Below, piece by piece: positions 46,376 through 55,243 of a stretch of DNA of 64,000 bases. The position numbers and the translations under genes are program-made. How positions within the stretch are numbered: position 1 is the first letter of the stretch; the number at the start of each line of letters is the position of its first letter. Source of the DNA: an uncultured Muribaculaceae bacterium (GTDB lineage Bacteria > Bacteroidota > Bacteroidia > Bacteroidales > Muribaculaceae); the NCBI GenBank assembly GCA_944321875.1, contig CALUMX010000002.1:1-64000 (forward strand), read 5' to 3'. The notes below the pieces were generated by a model, which worked only from the letters and a program-made list of their open reading frames with translations, was not told where the DNA came from and ran no database searches.

Positions 46376-47419
46376 TTATTTAGTTTTAAATGTAAATACA
46401 ATCGTTTGTTTATACTCCTGACCCGGTTCGAGAAGCTGGGACGGGAAATTGGCATGGTTAGGAGCATCCGGGAAACCCTGGCACTCAATAGCCACTCCAT
46501 CGTAATCCTGATAATCCTTGCCCGATTTGCTCTTCGGACAGCCGGCCAGCCAGTTACCCGTATAGACCTGTGCGGCAGGTTGTGTCGTAGCCACCTCCAG
46601 CACACGGCCCGACTTCTCACTGCGCAGCCAAGCCACCGTCTTCAATTCGCCGGGAGTCCAATTATCGACTACCCAACAGTTATCATAGCCCTTGCCATAG
46701 TTCAGAGCAGGGAAATCAGCCTTAATTTCCGCTCCGATTCTCTTTTCTGAGGTGAAGTCCATCGGCGTTCCTGCCACCTCGGCAATTTCTCCAGAAGGAA
46801 TCAGCGTGTCGTCAGTAGGCAGATAACAAGATGCAGCCAAACGCAACATATGGTCAAGCACCGTACCCGCACTCTCCCCGTCAAGATTGAAATAAGCGTG
46901 ATTTGTCAGATTAATAACCGTCTTCTGGTCGCAGACAGCTACGAAATCGAGTCGAAGCTCATTATTCTCGCTCCAGGTATAAGTAGCCGTCACCTTCAGA
47001 TTGCCAGGGTAACCTTCCTCTCCATCCGGGCTCTCAAGAGAGAAACGCACACCGTTCTCCACTTCTTCCGAAGCCCATATTTTCTGACCGAAGCTCTCTG
47101 GTCCGCCGTGCAGTGCGTTAGGACCATTGTTGATTGCCAACGTATATTCCTTACCGTCAATGCTGAAATGACCCTTTGCAATACGGTTGGCATAACGTCC
47201 CGGCACCTTTCCTGCATAAGGACCGTCGTAGAAATAGTCATCAACGTTCGGATAGCCGATTACAACATCCGCCATCTTGCCCGAAGCATCCGGCACGACA
47301 ACAGACACAATACCCGCTCCGACACTTGACAGCTTCACACTGCTGCCACTGGCATTCGTTATAGTGTAAAGAGTAACGTCGCCTTTCGACGACGCTACAC
47401 ATTCTTTTATCATTTTCAT
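46376..47419 (-). CDS. galM: Aldose 1-epimerase (mutarotase)
   Basis: About 347 residues from ATG 47419 (MKMIKECV). It interconverts alpha and beta galactose or glucose so that galK gets the alpha form. Signatures: PYAGKVPGRYANRIAKGHFSIDG, NNGPNALHGGPESFGQKIW (His), NLTNHAYFNLDGE (catalytic His) and the C-terminal DGVAIECQGFPDAPNH with the catalytic Glu. It has no signal peptide and is 10 bp after galK. Confidence 0.95.
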   Translation of the reverse strand: MKMIKECVASSKGDVTLYTITNASGSSVKLSSVGAGIVSVVVPDASGKMADVVIGYPNVDDYFYDGPYAGKVPGRYANRIAKGHFSIDGKEYTLAINNGPNALHGGPESFGQKIWASEEVENGVRFSLESPDGEEGYPGNLKVTATYTWSENNELRLDFVAVCDQKTVINLTNHAYFNLDGESAGTVLDHMLRLAASCYLPTDDTLIPSGEIAEVAGTPMDFTSEKRIGAEIKADFPALNYGKGYDNCWVVDNWTPGELKTVAWLRSEKSGRVLEVATTQPAAQVYTGNWLAGCPKSKSGKDYQDYDGVAIECQGFPDAPNHANFPSQLLEPGQEYKQTIVFTFKTK

Positions 47420-47429
47420 AATACGACGT

Positions 47430-48560
47430 TTAGCATTTATGAGCACCGTCAGAGATAATCACATCATAAACCATTGGCTCATGACCATACTTGGCAGCAA
47501 ATTCCTTCTTAGCTGTTGCGATGAATTCATCATGAAGCTCGTTCTTCACCAAGTTGATAGTACAGCCGCCAAAGCCGCCACCCATAATGCGGGAACCAGT
47601 TACGCCACACTTGCGTGCAATATCGTTGAGGAAGTCAAGTTCTTCGCAGCTAACCTCATATAATTCTGACATACCACGGTGTGTCGCATACATGCACTCA
47701 CCTACGGTGTCGTAGTCACCACGCTTCAATGCGTCACAAACAGCCAACACGCGGTCTTTTTCCTCAATTACATATTTTGCGCGGTTATAATCCTCCTCGC
47801 TTACCTTATCCTTAGCCGCATCAAGCATAGCCATATCGGCATCACGGAGTGTTTCCACGCCAAGAGTCTTGGCAACACGCTCGCATGACTCGCGACGCTT
47901 GTTGTAAGGAGAATCAACCAACTCATGCTTTACCTTTGAGTCAACAAGCACCAATGTATAGCCCTGTGGATTGAACGGGAAATATTCGAACTCCATTGAA
48001 CGGCAGTCCAGACGCATCAAGCAATCCTTCTTACCGAATACAGAAGCGAATTGGTCCATGATACCACAGTTTACACCGCAATAGTTATGCTCTGTTGACT
48101 GACCGATGCGAGCCAGTTCAAACTTGTCAATCTTGTTGTCATTGAACATATCGTTCATGGCAAATGCGAAGCAAGACTCCAACGCAGCCGAAGACGAAAG
48201 GCCTGCGCCGAGAGGCACATTACCTGCAAACACAGCATCAAAACCTTTCACGACACCACCGCGCTTGATTGTCTCACGGCACACACCGAAAATATAACGA
48301 GCCCATTGTGCGGAAGGAGCATCAGCCTCTTCCAGTCCGAACTCAGCATAATCGTCAATATCAATGGAATATACTCTTACCTTATCTGTTCCATTTTGGC
48401 CGATAGCCGCCATGATACATTTGTCAATCGCTCCAGGGAAAACGAAACCTCCATTATAGTCTGTATGTTCCCCAATAAGATTGATTCGTCCAGCCGATGC
48501 ATAAAGAACGGCCTCACTTTGAAAACGCTTTGAAAACTCGCTTAATAACTTTTCCTTCAT
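47430..48560 (-). CDS. galK: Galactokinase
   Basis: About 376 residues from ATG 48560 (MKEKLLSEFSKRF). A GHMP kinase that phosphorylates alpha-galactose at C1. The sugar motif GRINLIGEHTDYNGGFVFP, the ATP loop PLGAGLSSSAALESCF and the C-terminal GSRIMGGGFGGCTINLV are all intact. The frame is open to 48608, but the extra residues are atypical. It is the first gene of the tight galK-galM-nucleotidyltransferase unit and lies 106 bp after the beta-galactosidase, so the four may be read together or from a second promoter. Confidence 0.97.
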   Translation of the reverse strand: MKEKLLSEFSKRFQSEAVLYASAGRINLIGEHTDYNGGFVFPGAIDKCIMAAIGQNGTDKVRVYSIDIDDYAEFGLEEADAPSAQWARYIFGVCRETIKRGGVVKGFDAVFAGNVPLGAGLSSSAALESCFAFAMNDMFNDNKIDKFELARIGQSTEHNYCGVNCGIMDQFASVFGKKDCLMRLDCRSMEFEYFPFNPQGYTLVLVDSKVKHELVDSPYNKRRESCERVAKTLGVETLRDADMAMLDAAKDKVSEEDYNRAKYVIEEKDRVLAVCDALKRGDYDTVGECMYATHRGMSELYEVSCEELDFLNDIARKCGVTGSRIMGGGFGGCTINLVKNELHDEFIATAKKEFAAKYGHEPMVYDVIISDGAHKC

Positions 48561-48605
48561 TGTTCTATAGTTTTTTAAAGTAAATTTTATGGTAGGTTCA
48601 GGATG

Positions 48606-48613
48606 CAAAGTTG
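48606..48613 (-). promoter_or_regulatory. Possible -7 box for galK
   Basis: The minus-strand read is CAACTTTG, one mismatch from TAnnTTTG, 45 nt before the galK start. No -33 box is clear. Confidence 0.3.
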
Positions 48614-48666
48614 CAAAAAAAATTGCACTTTACACGACTTTATCTCATTAATTACTGCAAACCCTG

Positions 48667-51090
48667 TTATTTCACCGGAATCTCAAGAGTTGCCGACTTC
48701 ACGCCAGCAGCCTTTGCCGTAAATTTCAGGATACCGGATTTCTCCGAAGAACGCACAATCGCCGTCAACGCCCCGCTGAACAACTTCATTTCCGGATTCT
48801 GGAAAGGCATTATGCAGGTAGCATCGCCATTGGCTGTTGCCTCAAACGTTCCGGCACCGCTTACCGTAAACTTCACCAGACGGTCATCAGTCGGAACGAT
48901 GTTTCCATTCTTGTCAGCCACCTGGACTGTCACATAGGCCAAGTCCTCGCCATCGGCAACCAGTGGGAAACGATTAACCGACAACACAAGATGATGCGGC
49001 TTGCCAGCCGTGCGTACAATCTTTTCATCGGCCTTCTTCCCGTTGGCATCGTAAGCAACAACCTTCAGCTCACCCGGCTCATAACGGGTTTCATTCCACA
49101 TAAGACGGTAACGGTGAAGCAACGTAGAGTCGTTTTTCTCTCTCACGCCCTGGCTTACTCCGTTGATAAACAATTCAGCCTTCGGATAAGAAGTATAGAC
49201 AAATACCGGTGTCACCTCGCCCTCGCGACCACTCCAGTTCCAGTGCGGCAGAACGTGCAAAGTCTCGTCTTCCTTGTTCCACACGCTACGGTAAAGATAG
49301 AAACGGTCCTTTGGCAGGGAAGCCAGGTCAATGATTCCAAACAAACTGCTATGGCTCGGCCACGCATCCGTATCATAAGGCGTAGGCTCGCCCAGATAGT
49401 CAAAACCAGTCCAAACAAACTGCCCGATAACGTATTCCAAGTCCTCATCGGCAGCGAAATCACGGTCCGGATTGTTTGACCAACGACAATACTCAACATC
49501 GTACGATGAAGATTGATTATCCTCATGTTCCTTATGTGCTTCCAGCTTTACAGGGAATTTATATACTCCTCTGGACGATACGGTCGACGAAGTTTCAGAA
49601 CCAAGAATCAAGCGCTGAGGCAATGTCTCATAAGCTGTACAATAGTGGTCTACTTTATAATTGAAGCCCGGAATGTCAAGTGCAGAGGCAAAACCGTTAT
49701 ACAGCACTGATTTAATCTGGTCCATACCGCAAGTTACAGGGCGAGTCGGGTCCTCCCGGTGACAAATGTCACGGAGAAACGCCAGTTCCGCAATACCGCT
49801 TGCTGCCCACTGACTCGGGACCTCATTACCGATACTCCACATCACGACTGACGGATGATTGCGGAAATGATGCAACATGTTGACCATATCGCGCTCTGCC
49901 CATTCTTCAAAAATACGACCGTAGCCATTCTTACACTTCGGCTTGAACCCCCAGTCGTCAAAAGGCTCTACCATCACCATGAAGCCCATCTCGTCACACA
50001 GCTCCATCAATTCAGGAGCCGGCATATTGTGCGCCGTACGGATGGCATTGCAACCCATATCCTTCAACAATTCCAATTGATGACGTAAGGCCGAACGATT
50101 GACAGCCGCACCCAACGGCCCCAGGTCGTGATGGTTGCACACGCCTTTAAATTTGGTAACTTTTCCATTCAGGAAAAATCCCTTTTCAGCCACATACTCA
50201 ATTTTGCGCACACCAAAACGCGTCGTGTAAGTGTCCTGCTCCTTTCCATCGACCGACAGCGTAGTCTCTGCCGTATAGAGATAAGGAGACTCCGGTGACC
50301 ACAACGAAGGCTGCTCAATCAAAAGATTCTGAGATTCAGGCTGTCCGGCAGAAACCGTATGAACGGACTTTGCAGTTGCAACAACTTTACCGGAAGCATC
50401 CTTGACAGTCGTTCTCACCTCCACCTTTGAGCGGTCGGCAGCACCTGCTATCTTTGTTTTTATATTAACCGTAGCGAATTCTTCAGAAACCTGCGGAGTT
50501 GTCACATATGTACCCCACACAGGAACATGAATTTTTGAAGTTTCAATAAGGTGGACATTGCGGTAAAGACCCGCACCGGGATACCAGCGGGAAGATTCAG
50601 GGTAATTCTCCAAATTGACCTGCAATTCATTCTCTCCCACTTTGACTGCATCATCTATATTAAAGTGGAATGCATTATAGCCGTATGCCCAGAATCCGAC
50701 TTCCTTGCCGTTGACCTTCACATGGGCATTACTCATCGCCCCATCAAACAGAAGCGTAAACGAACGGCCTTCAACCGAATCAATCGTAAACGTCGTACGG
50801 TACTCACCTTTTCCCACATACGGAAGGCCACCAGTACGTCCGGTCTTTTCCGTTTTCTCAGTCTCCAAATTCTGCGTTACAGCCACAACCTGCAAGTCAT
50901 TGCTACGGTCAAACGGACCGTAAATAGCCCAGTCGTGAGGCACCCTCACCTTCTGCCATTGCGTATGGGCATCAGCCACTCCTTTCGTAAATTTCCAATT
51001 ATCGGCAATCACCGTCTCTTGTCTTTCCGCAGCAAAAACAGAAAGCGAGCAACCTAATAATAAAGCTAATAATCTATTTTGGCAATTCAT
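48667..51090 (-). CDS. Secreted beta-galactosidase, glycoside hydrolase family 2
   Basis: About 807 residues from ATG 51090, which gives a signal peptide (MNCQNRLLALLLGCSLSVFA). Domains: sugar-binding jelly roll (WQKVRVPHDWAIYGPFDRSND), an Ig-like domain, the TIM barrel with acid/base Glu in MWSIGNEVPSQW and nucleophile Glu in LILGSETSSTV, then C-terminal Ig-like domains (DUF4982 type and a late invasin-like GVKSATLEIPVK). It releases galactose from beta-galactosides in the periplasm. It lies directly before galK-galM, so the product feeds the operon. ATG 51117 is possible but would spoil the signal peptide. Confidence 0.93.
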   Translation of the reverse strand: MNCQNRLLALLLGCSLSVFAAERQETVIADNWKFTKGVADAHTQWQKVRVPHDWAIYGPFDRSNDLQVVAVTQNLETEKTEKTGRTGGLPYVGKGEYRTTFTIDSVEGRSFTLLFDGAMSNAHVKVNGKEVGFWAYGYNAFHFNIDDAVKVGENELQVNLENYPESSRWYPGAGLYRNVHLIETSKIHVPVWGTYVTTPQVSEEFATVNIKTKIAGAADRSKVEVRTTVKDASGKVVATAKSVHTVSAGQPESQNLLIEQPSLWSPESPYLYTAETTLSVDGKEQDTYTTRFGVRKIEYVAEKGFFLNGKVTKFKGVCNHHDLGPLGAAVNRSALRHQLELLKDMGCNAIRTAHNMPAPELMELCDEMGFMVMVEPFDDWGFKPKCKNGYGRIFEEWAERDMVNMLHHFRNHPSVVMWSIGNEVPSQWAASGIAELAFLRDICHREDPTRPVTCGMDQIKSVLYNGFASALDIPGFNYKVDHYCTAYETLPQRLILGSETSSTVSSRGVYKFPVKLEAHKEHEDNQSSSYDVEYCRWSNNPDRDFAADEDLEYVIGQFVWTGFDYLGEPTPYDTDAWPSHSSLFGIIDLASLPKDRFYLYRSVWNKEDETLHVLPHWNWSGREGEVTPVFVYTSYPKAELFINGVSQGVREKNDSTLLHRYRLMWNETRYEPGELKVVAYDANGKKADEKIVRTAGKPHHLVLSVNRFPLVADGEDLAYVTVQVADKNGNIVPTDDRLVKFTVSGAGTFEATANGDATCIMPFQNPEMKLFSGALTAIVRSSEKSGILKFTAKAAGVKSATLEIPVK

Positions 51091-51381
51091 AATAATGATT
51101 ACACGGGCATTATCCAAATGCCTGCGTTTTGTTTAGGTTTGTATCTATTAAATCTTTTAAGTTAAATATAGCTCAGGAAAAATAGTTTGATAACACCGAA
51201 GTCAAGTTTCCGACAACAATATATCCCGCTTATCCAACCTTTCTTTTGCAAAGTAACAAAAAAAGATTCAATAAACAGTCAAACGTTTCTGTGAAAAGGC
51301 ATTTTTTATCATTTTCACCCCAATAATACCATAAACCATTACAATACGGCAACCTTTTTTCACAAATATCAAGAACTTTAT
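51091..51381. other. Divergent intergenic region, AT-rich
   Basis: A 349-bp divergent gap between beta-galactosidase and the small barrel gene. Besides the plus-strand -7 box at 51382-51389, I see only a weak minus-strand box (TTACTTTG, 51256-51249, one mismatch). No further gene or repeat is visible. The length would allow an operator for lactose control. Confidence 0.4.
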
Positions 51382-51389
51382 TATCTTTG
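51382..51389 (+). promoter_or_regulatory. -7 promoter box for the small outer-membrane protein operon
   Basis: TATCTTTG, a perfect match 50 nt before the start codon. Confidence 0.55.
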
Positions 51390-51439
51390 TATTGTTATAC
51401 CTAAAAGTAAAAACAATTAACTACTAAATTCTTTAATCT

Positions 51440-51871
51440 ATGAAAAAGTTTCTACTTATCGCAGTGCTTTGTATCTCAGCACTGTCGGCATCCGCAGGGG
51501 GATTACGCTCAGTAGACATGAAGGCCAACCTTCGCAATGATTTCGGACTCGGAGTCGGCTTAACCTTCCAACTTCCTAAGAATTTTGAGGCAGCTCCGTC
51601 TATCAACTTCTATTTTGACGACCCACATGTACTCACTATCGATGGTGACTTCAGATACCGCTTTGAGTTGCCCCGCAACTTCTCCATCTACCCGGTTCTC
51701 GGCTTGGTTTACTTCCACGCTGACGACTACAACAAAGTCGGAGTCAACATCGGTGGCGGCTTCTCTTACGATATCAACTCACATTGGGCAGTAGGATTAG
51801 AGCTGAAATATCAATATGTCGACCATTGGGACGATGTCTATTTCACAATGGGAGCATCTTATAAATTCTAA
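51440..51871 (+). CDS. Small outer-membrane beta-barrel protein
   Basis: 143 residues. A signal peptide (MKKFLLIAVLCISALSASA) is followed by about eight short amphipathic strands with alternating hydrophobic and polar residues and a terminal aromatic (MGASYKF), the usual signature of an eight-strand OmpX/OmpW-like barrel. No function can be assigned. It is 9 bp upstream of the hydroxyacid dehydrogenase, though the two products act in different compartments. Confidence 0.8.
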   Translation: MKKFLLIAVLCISALSASAGGLRSVDMKANLRNDFGLGVGLTFQLPKNFEAAPSINFYFDDPHVLTIDGDFRYRFELPRNFSIYPVLGLVYFHADDYNKVGVNIGGGFSYDINSHWAVGLELKYQYVDHWDDVYFTMGASYKF

Positions 51872-51880
51872 AAATCCACT

Positions 51881-52840
51881 ATGAACATCTGTGTACTTGA
51901 TGGATATACTTTGAACCCCGGCGATCTCGACTGGGGTTCTTTGTCGAAACTCGGCAATCTCAAAGTATATGACCGCACGATGCCATCTGAAATCATCGAG
52001 CGGGCAATTGAATCAGAAATCGTACTCACCAATAAGGTGATAATCGACGACAATACGATGGCTCAACTGCCAAAACTTCGCTATATCGGCGTTTTGGCGA
52101 CGGGATACAATGTCGTCGACATCGAAGCAGCCCGAAAGAGAGGCATTATTGTCACCAACATCCCCGCATACAGCACCAACTCTGTGGCCCAAATGGTATT
52201 TGCCCACATTCTCAATATCGTGCAGCAGGTAGATACCTACGCGAAAGAAGTGCAAGAAGGCAAATGGTCGAACTGCCCGGACTTCTGCTATTACAACCAC
52301 ACACTGATGGAACTTGCCGGCAAAACAATCGGTATCGTCGGACTGGGCAATACGGGAATGGCTACGGCCCGCATAGCCTCTGCATTTGGAATGAAGGTTG
52401 TTGCTCTCACCTCAAAAACAGCCGACAGACTTCCGGAAGGCATTACTCCAGTCAGCCTTGACGAGTTACTACAAGAATCGGATATCGTCAGCCTTCACTG
52501 CCCGCTGACCGACAGCACCCGAGAGCTCATCAACAAGACAACCCTTGCCAAGATGAAGAAATCGGCCATTCTGATTAACACGGGACGCGGACCTCTTGTC
52601 AACGAAGCCGACTTAGCGACAGCACTCAACAACGGTGATATTCAAGCATTCGGCGCAGACGTGCTCTCCAAAGAACCGCCTACTGCCGACAATCCCCTAC
52701 TCTCCGCCAAAAACTGCTTCATCACGCCACACATTGCCTGGGCAACCATCGATGCCCGTCGCAGGCTGATGGAGATTGCCGCCGAGAACATCTCTCAATT
52801 CATCCAAGGGGAAACCATCGTCAATCAAATCAACAAATAG
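51881..52840 (+). CDS. D-2-hydroxyacid dehydrogenase (hydroxypyruvate/glyoxylate reductase-like)
   Basis: 319 residues. The NAD(P) Rossmann motif is GIVGLGNTGMATARIASAFG (about 149-168). Catalytic Arg lies in LINTGRGPLVNEADL, Glu in ADVLSKEPP and His in TPHIAWAT; HIAW is typical of glycerate/hydroxypyruvate reductases. At the end of the second strand of the Rossmann fold there is ALTSK rather than an acidic residue, so NADPH use is plausible. It may make glycerate for the glycerate kinase at 37.7 kb, which is an inference. A terminator follows the stop. Confidence 0.9.
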   Translation: MNICVLDGYTLNPGDLDWGSLSKLGNLKVYDRTMPSEIIERAIESEIVLTNKVIIDDNTMAQLPKLRYIGVLATGYNVVDIEAARKRGIIVTNIPAYSTNSVAQMVFAHILNIVQQVDTYAKEVQEGKWSNCPDFCYYNHTLMELAGKTIGIVGLGNTGMATARIASAFGMKVVALTSKTADRLPEGITPVSLDELLQESDIVSLHCPLTDSTRELINKTTLAKMKKSAILINTGRGPLVNEADLATALNNGDIQAFGADVLSKEPPTADNPLLSAKNCFITPHIAWATIDARRRLMEIAAENISQFIQGETIVNQINK

Positions 52841-52854
52841 CAACAAGCTACAAG

Positions 52855-52881
52855 ACGGAGCGTCCAAATCGGATGCTCCGT
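52855..52881 (+). terminator. Terminator after the hydroxyacid dehydrogenase
   Basis: An 11-bp stem (acggagcgtcc with ggatgctccgt, one G-T pair) and a T-rich tail (tctttttt). Confidence 0.85.
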
Positions 52882-52902
52882 TCTTTTTTCAGCTATCACC
52901 GA

Positions 52903-53089
52903 TTAAACCCAAATCAGTCATTAGGACTCACTTTGTATCGAGTGGATTGTCGTTACTTTTTTCGACTTAGCGGCTAAGTCGAGAAAAAAACAACGGCAAG
53001 ACACCGATAGAAAGGGATAAGACGGTTAAACGTCCATGTTTAAACCTAAATTGAGCATAGCGGTGTTCTAATGACTGATTTGGGTTTAA
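52903..53089. repeat. Fold-back element with perfect 22-bp terminal inverted repeats
   Basis: The left end (52903-52924) and right end (53068-53089) are perfect 22-bp inverted copies. Inside, a central hairpin (52957-52970 with 52974-52987, core cgacttag/ctaagtcg) is extended by tgtcgtt/aacggca (52948-52954, 52992-52998) and by the near-match tttgtatcg/cgatagaaa. The right side holds about 50 extra bases. No protein frame fits. It sits between two terminators in a 323-bp gap with no gene. The likely nature is a MITE or a dispersed extragenic repeat. Confidence 0.65.
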
Positions 53090-53091
53090 TG

Positions 53092-53126
53092 ACAAAAGGG
53101 ACCGCCCGATGGGCAGTCCCTTTTGT
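53092..53126 (-). terminator. Terminator of the L31 gene
   Basis: A 16-bp stem with one mismatch (acaaaagggaccgccc with gggcagtcccttttgt) around a 3-nt loop. The flanks are T-rich on both strands, so it may work in both directions. Confidence 0.75.
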
Positions 53127-53163
53127 TGTTTTGTTTTGAGGATATCTTTTATTTCTCGCGAAA

Positions 53164-53418
53164 TTACTTTTTGATACGGTTTCCGTAGCGGCTCATGAAC
53201 TTGTCTACACGACCGGCTGTATCAACGAGTTTCTGCTTACCTGTGAAGAACGGGTGAGAAGAACTTGTGATTTCAAGTTTTACAAGCGGATAAGTAACAC
53301 CGTCTAATTCAATTGTTTCCTTTGCAGCGACAGTTGAGCGAGTGATGAAAGTCTCACCGTTCGACATATCTTTGAAAACAACCTCACGATAATTTGAAGG
53401 ATGAATGTCTTTTTTCAT
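53164..53418 (-). CDS. rpmE2: Ribosomal protein bL31, type B (zinc-free)
   Basis: 84 residues from ATG 53418 ([17 protein letters not shown]). The motif [23 protein letters not shown] is typical of bL31. The CxxC zinc-binding cysteines of type A are absent, so it is the type B form. The frame is open to 53496, but the upstream part lies in the leader and the extra residues are unlike L31. A full promoter and a hairpin leader lie upstream. Confidence 0.96.
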   Translation of the reverse strand: MKKDIHPSNYREVVFKDMSNGETFITRSTVAAKETIELDGVTYPLVKLEITSSSHPFFTGKQKLVDTAGRVDKFMSRYGNRIKK

Positions 53419-53436
53419 TTTTATATCTTTTAAATT

Positions 53437-53477
53437 ATTACAATACGGAACGTCGCCGGTAATGCGACCTTTGTAAT
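53437..53477 (-). ncRNA. Candidate structured leader of the L31 mRNA
   Basis: On the minus strand, the 7-bp outer stem attacaa/ttgtaat (53477-53471 with 53443-53437) encloses an inner 5-bp stem gtcgc/gcgac (53468-53464 with 53456-53452). The predicted transcription start, a few bases after the -7 box at 53484-53491, is almost at the first base of the outer stem. Ribosomal protein genes often carry autoregulatory leaders; that role is inferred here. Confidence 0.4.
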
Positions 53478-53483
53478 GGCTTG

Positions 53484-53513
53484 CAAATTTAGGCATAATT
53501 TTTGAATTGCAAA
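53484..53513 (-). promoter_or_regulatory. L31 promoter with -33 and -7 boxes
   Basis: On the minus strand TTTG (53513-53510), 18 nt, then TAAATTTG (53491-53484). Confidence 0.68.
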
Positions 53514-53600
53514 GCCATTTTCACCGTTTTTTTACTGATAAACAGTATATTTTATTCGAAAACAGCCAACTGACAGGACTTTTCCTCATTTTCCAGCCTT

Positions 53601-54944
53601 TTAGAACTGGAATATCAGACGTGCCTGAGCCGTATGGAAATTATGGTCGACCGGAAACTTGTCACGGTCCAATCGGCCGTAAGTATAGCTCACCAACGTC
53701 TTGACAAACTTATTGAATGAATAATTAATGCCAACCGTAGCCGAGTGCATACTACCACCGCCAATGCTTGTCGACGTAATGGCCGGACTGACAACGCCCC
53801 CTGCGTAGTACTGGTCATTGGCTGGATGATACACATCCGAGTCCTTAATATCATTCAAATCCACATAGTCATAGCGCCCTACTATTTCCAGCGTCTTTCC
53901 GCTCAATCCTTTCAACACCGCATCTTCATCGCTATACTTGTAATTATCTCCGAGAATTTTATAGCCCAACTCCAAATAACCGCCGTGGAAATGGTTTGTA
54001 CCCAACGGATTTCCTTTCTTCCATGCCTCCAACGTAGGCCATGTACCATCCAAGTCAGCCTCAAACAGTTTCTCATCGTCACGTTCCTTAGTCAACACCT
54101 TATATACGTATTCACCTCTGACGAAAAAGTCGCTCCTTTTATACAGAAACTCCGCACCCAAGTCATACGAAATATCTACCCATGGAATTTTTGCCTGCAA
54201 AAATTGTTTAGTCCCATCCACATACGTCTGCATCTTCGACGCAAGCGTCACATCCGTACGCAACAGACCGGGAAGCACTTCCTCTCCCGTCATCGGATGA
54301 GAGTAGTGGAAGGTCAATCCCACATGCAACGTGTTCTGCTCATCGTTCACCGGACGGTACAACCAGCGACCGCCTATCGACAAACCCTGAAACCCTGCCG
54401 GCTGGTCATTGTATTCATTTTCGGCAAATGCACCTTGATTGGCAAAAAAACGCTTGTTATAGAACCTATAGCTGAATCCCAGCTGACGGCCGGGTGACAA
54501 TGCGTTGACCACCGACGCTCTTGAAATGAAGTGCAGACCTCCGCGGCTCGTATTGTTAGCCATCGAAGCGGGATTGTTATAATAACCTGATTTGAAACTG
54601 TGAGTACCCCGCTGCCCTTCCATTGTATACTTCAGGTAAATATCCTTTTGGGAAAACTTACCGCCTGCAAAATCGAAATCAGCGTAAAAATACCAGTTAT
54701 CGTAAGTCATCGATGTTCGTATACGCGCATCCGTAATCGCAGCGCCCGACCTCATCGCCGTCTGCTCCGTATTGTAATATGCCACATCCGACATCATCCG
54801 GGCTCCAATTGTAAACTTCACATGTTCCTTCTTATCCTGAATATAAACAACAGGGTCTGAATCGAAATCCTGCGCACAGACCATTCCTACCGGCGAAGAA
54901 AAGCACACAGACGCCAGTATCAATCCTAATCTAATCTTATTCAT
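53601..54944 (-). CDS. Porin of the OprO/OprP (phosphate-selective) family, paralogue 1
   Basis: 447 residues from ATG 54944, with a signal peptide (MNKIRLGLILASVCFSSPVG, cut near VCA). The body is a beta-barrel that opens with VKFTIGARMMSDVAYYN and ends in QARLIFQF, with a C-terminal Phe typical of outer-membrane proteins. It is a close paralogue of the porin at 61.3-62.7 kb, sharing long stretches such as GARMM..VAYYN and DARIR. Codon use is ordinary, so it is probably less expressed than its paralogue. Whether it passes phosphate or other anions is not known. Confidence 0.85.
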   Translation of the reverse strand: MNKIRLGLILASVCFSSPVGMVCAQDFDSDPVVYIQDKKEHVKFTIGARMMSDVAYYNTEQTAMRSGAAITDARIRTSMTYDNWYFYADFDFAGGKFSQKDIYLKYTMEGQRGTHSFKSGYYNNPASMANNTSRGGLHFISRASVVNALSPGRQLGFSYRFYNKRFFANQGAFAENEYNDQPAGFQGLSIGGRWLYRPVNDEQNTLHVGLTFHYSHPMTGEEVLPGLLRTDVTLASKMQTYVDGTKQFLQAKIPWVDISYDLGAEFLYKRSDFFVRGEYVYKVLTKERDDEKLFEADLDGTWPTLEAWKKGNPLGTNHFHGGYLELGYKILGDNYKYSDEDAVLKGLSGKTLEIVGRYDYVDLNDIKDSDVYHPANDQYYAGGVVSPAITSTSIGGGSMHSATVGINYSFNKFVKTLVSYTYGRLDRDKFPVDHNFHTAQARLIFQF

Positions 54945-55243
54945 AATATAACTTTCAATTTGCCACACGGCATTTTTTATCAAAAAACTTGGATTCCCCC
55001 ATCAAAACCTCCGTGGAAAAATCCCGCAGCATTTCTTTCGTCCCGATATTCGAAACCATTTCTTTTTCGTATCGAAAGCAATTATCGACAACGGTACGAA
55101 CCGAAATTACTGCTCAATAATCAAAATACAATTTCTATTTCAACACTCAAAATTTACCTATCTAACACTTTAGATACAGAAAAGTTCAATTGGCACTCTC
55201 TTTTTTTGCATTTAAATCATAACGAAATTTCGAAAGTTCACTT

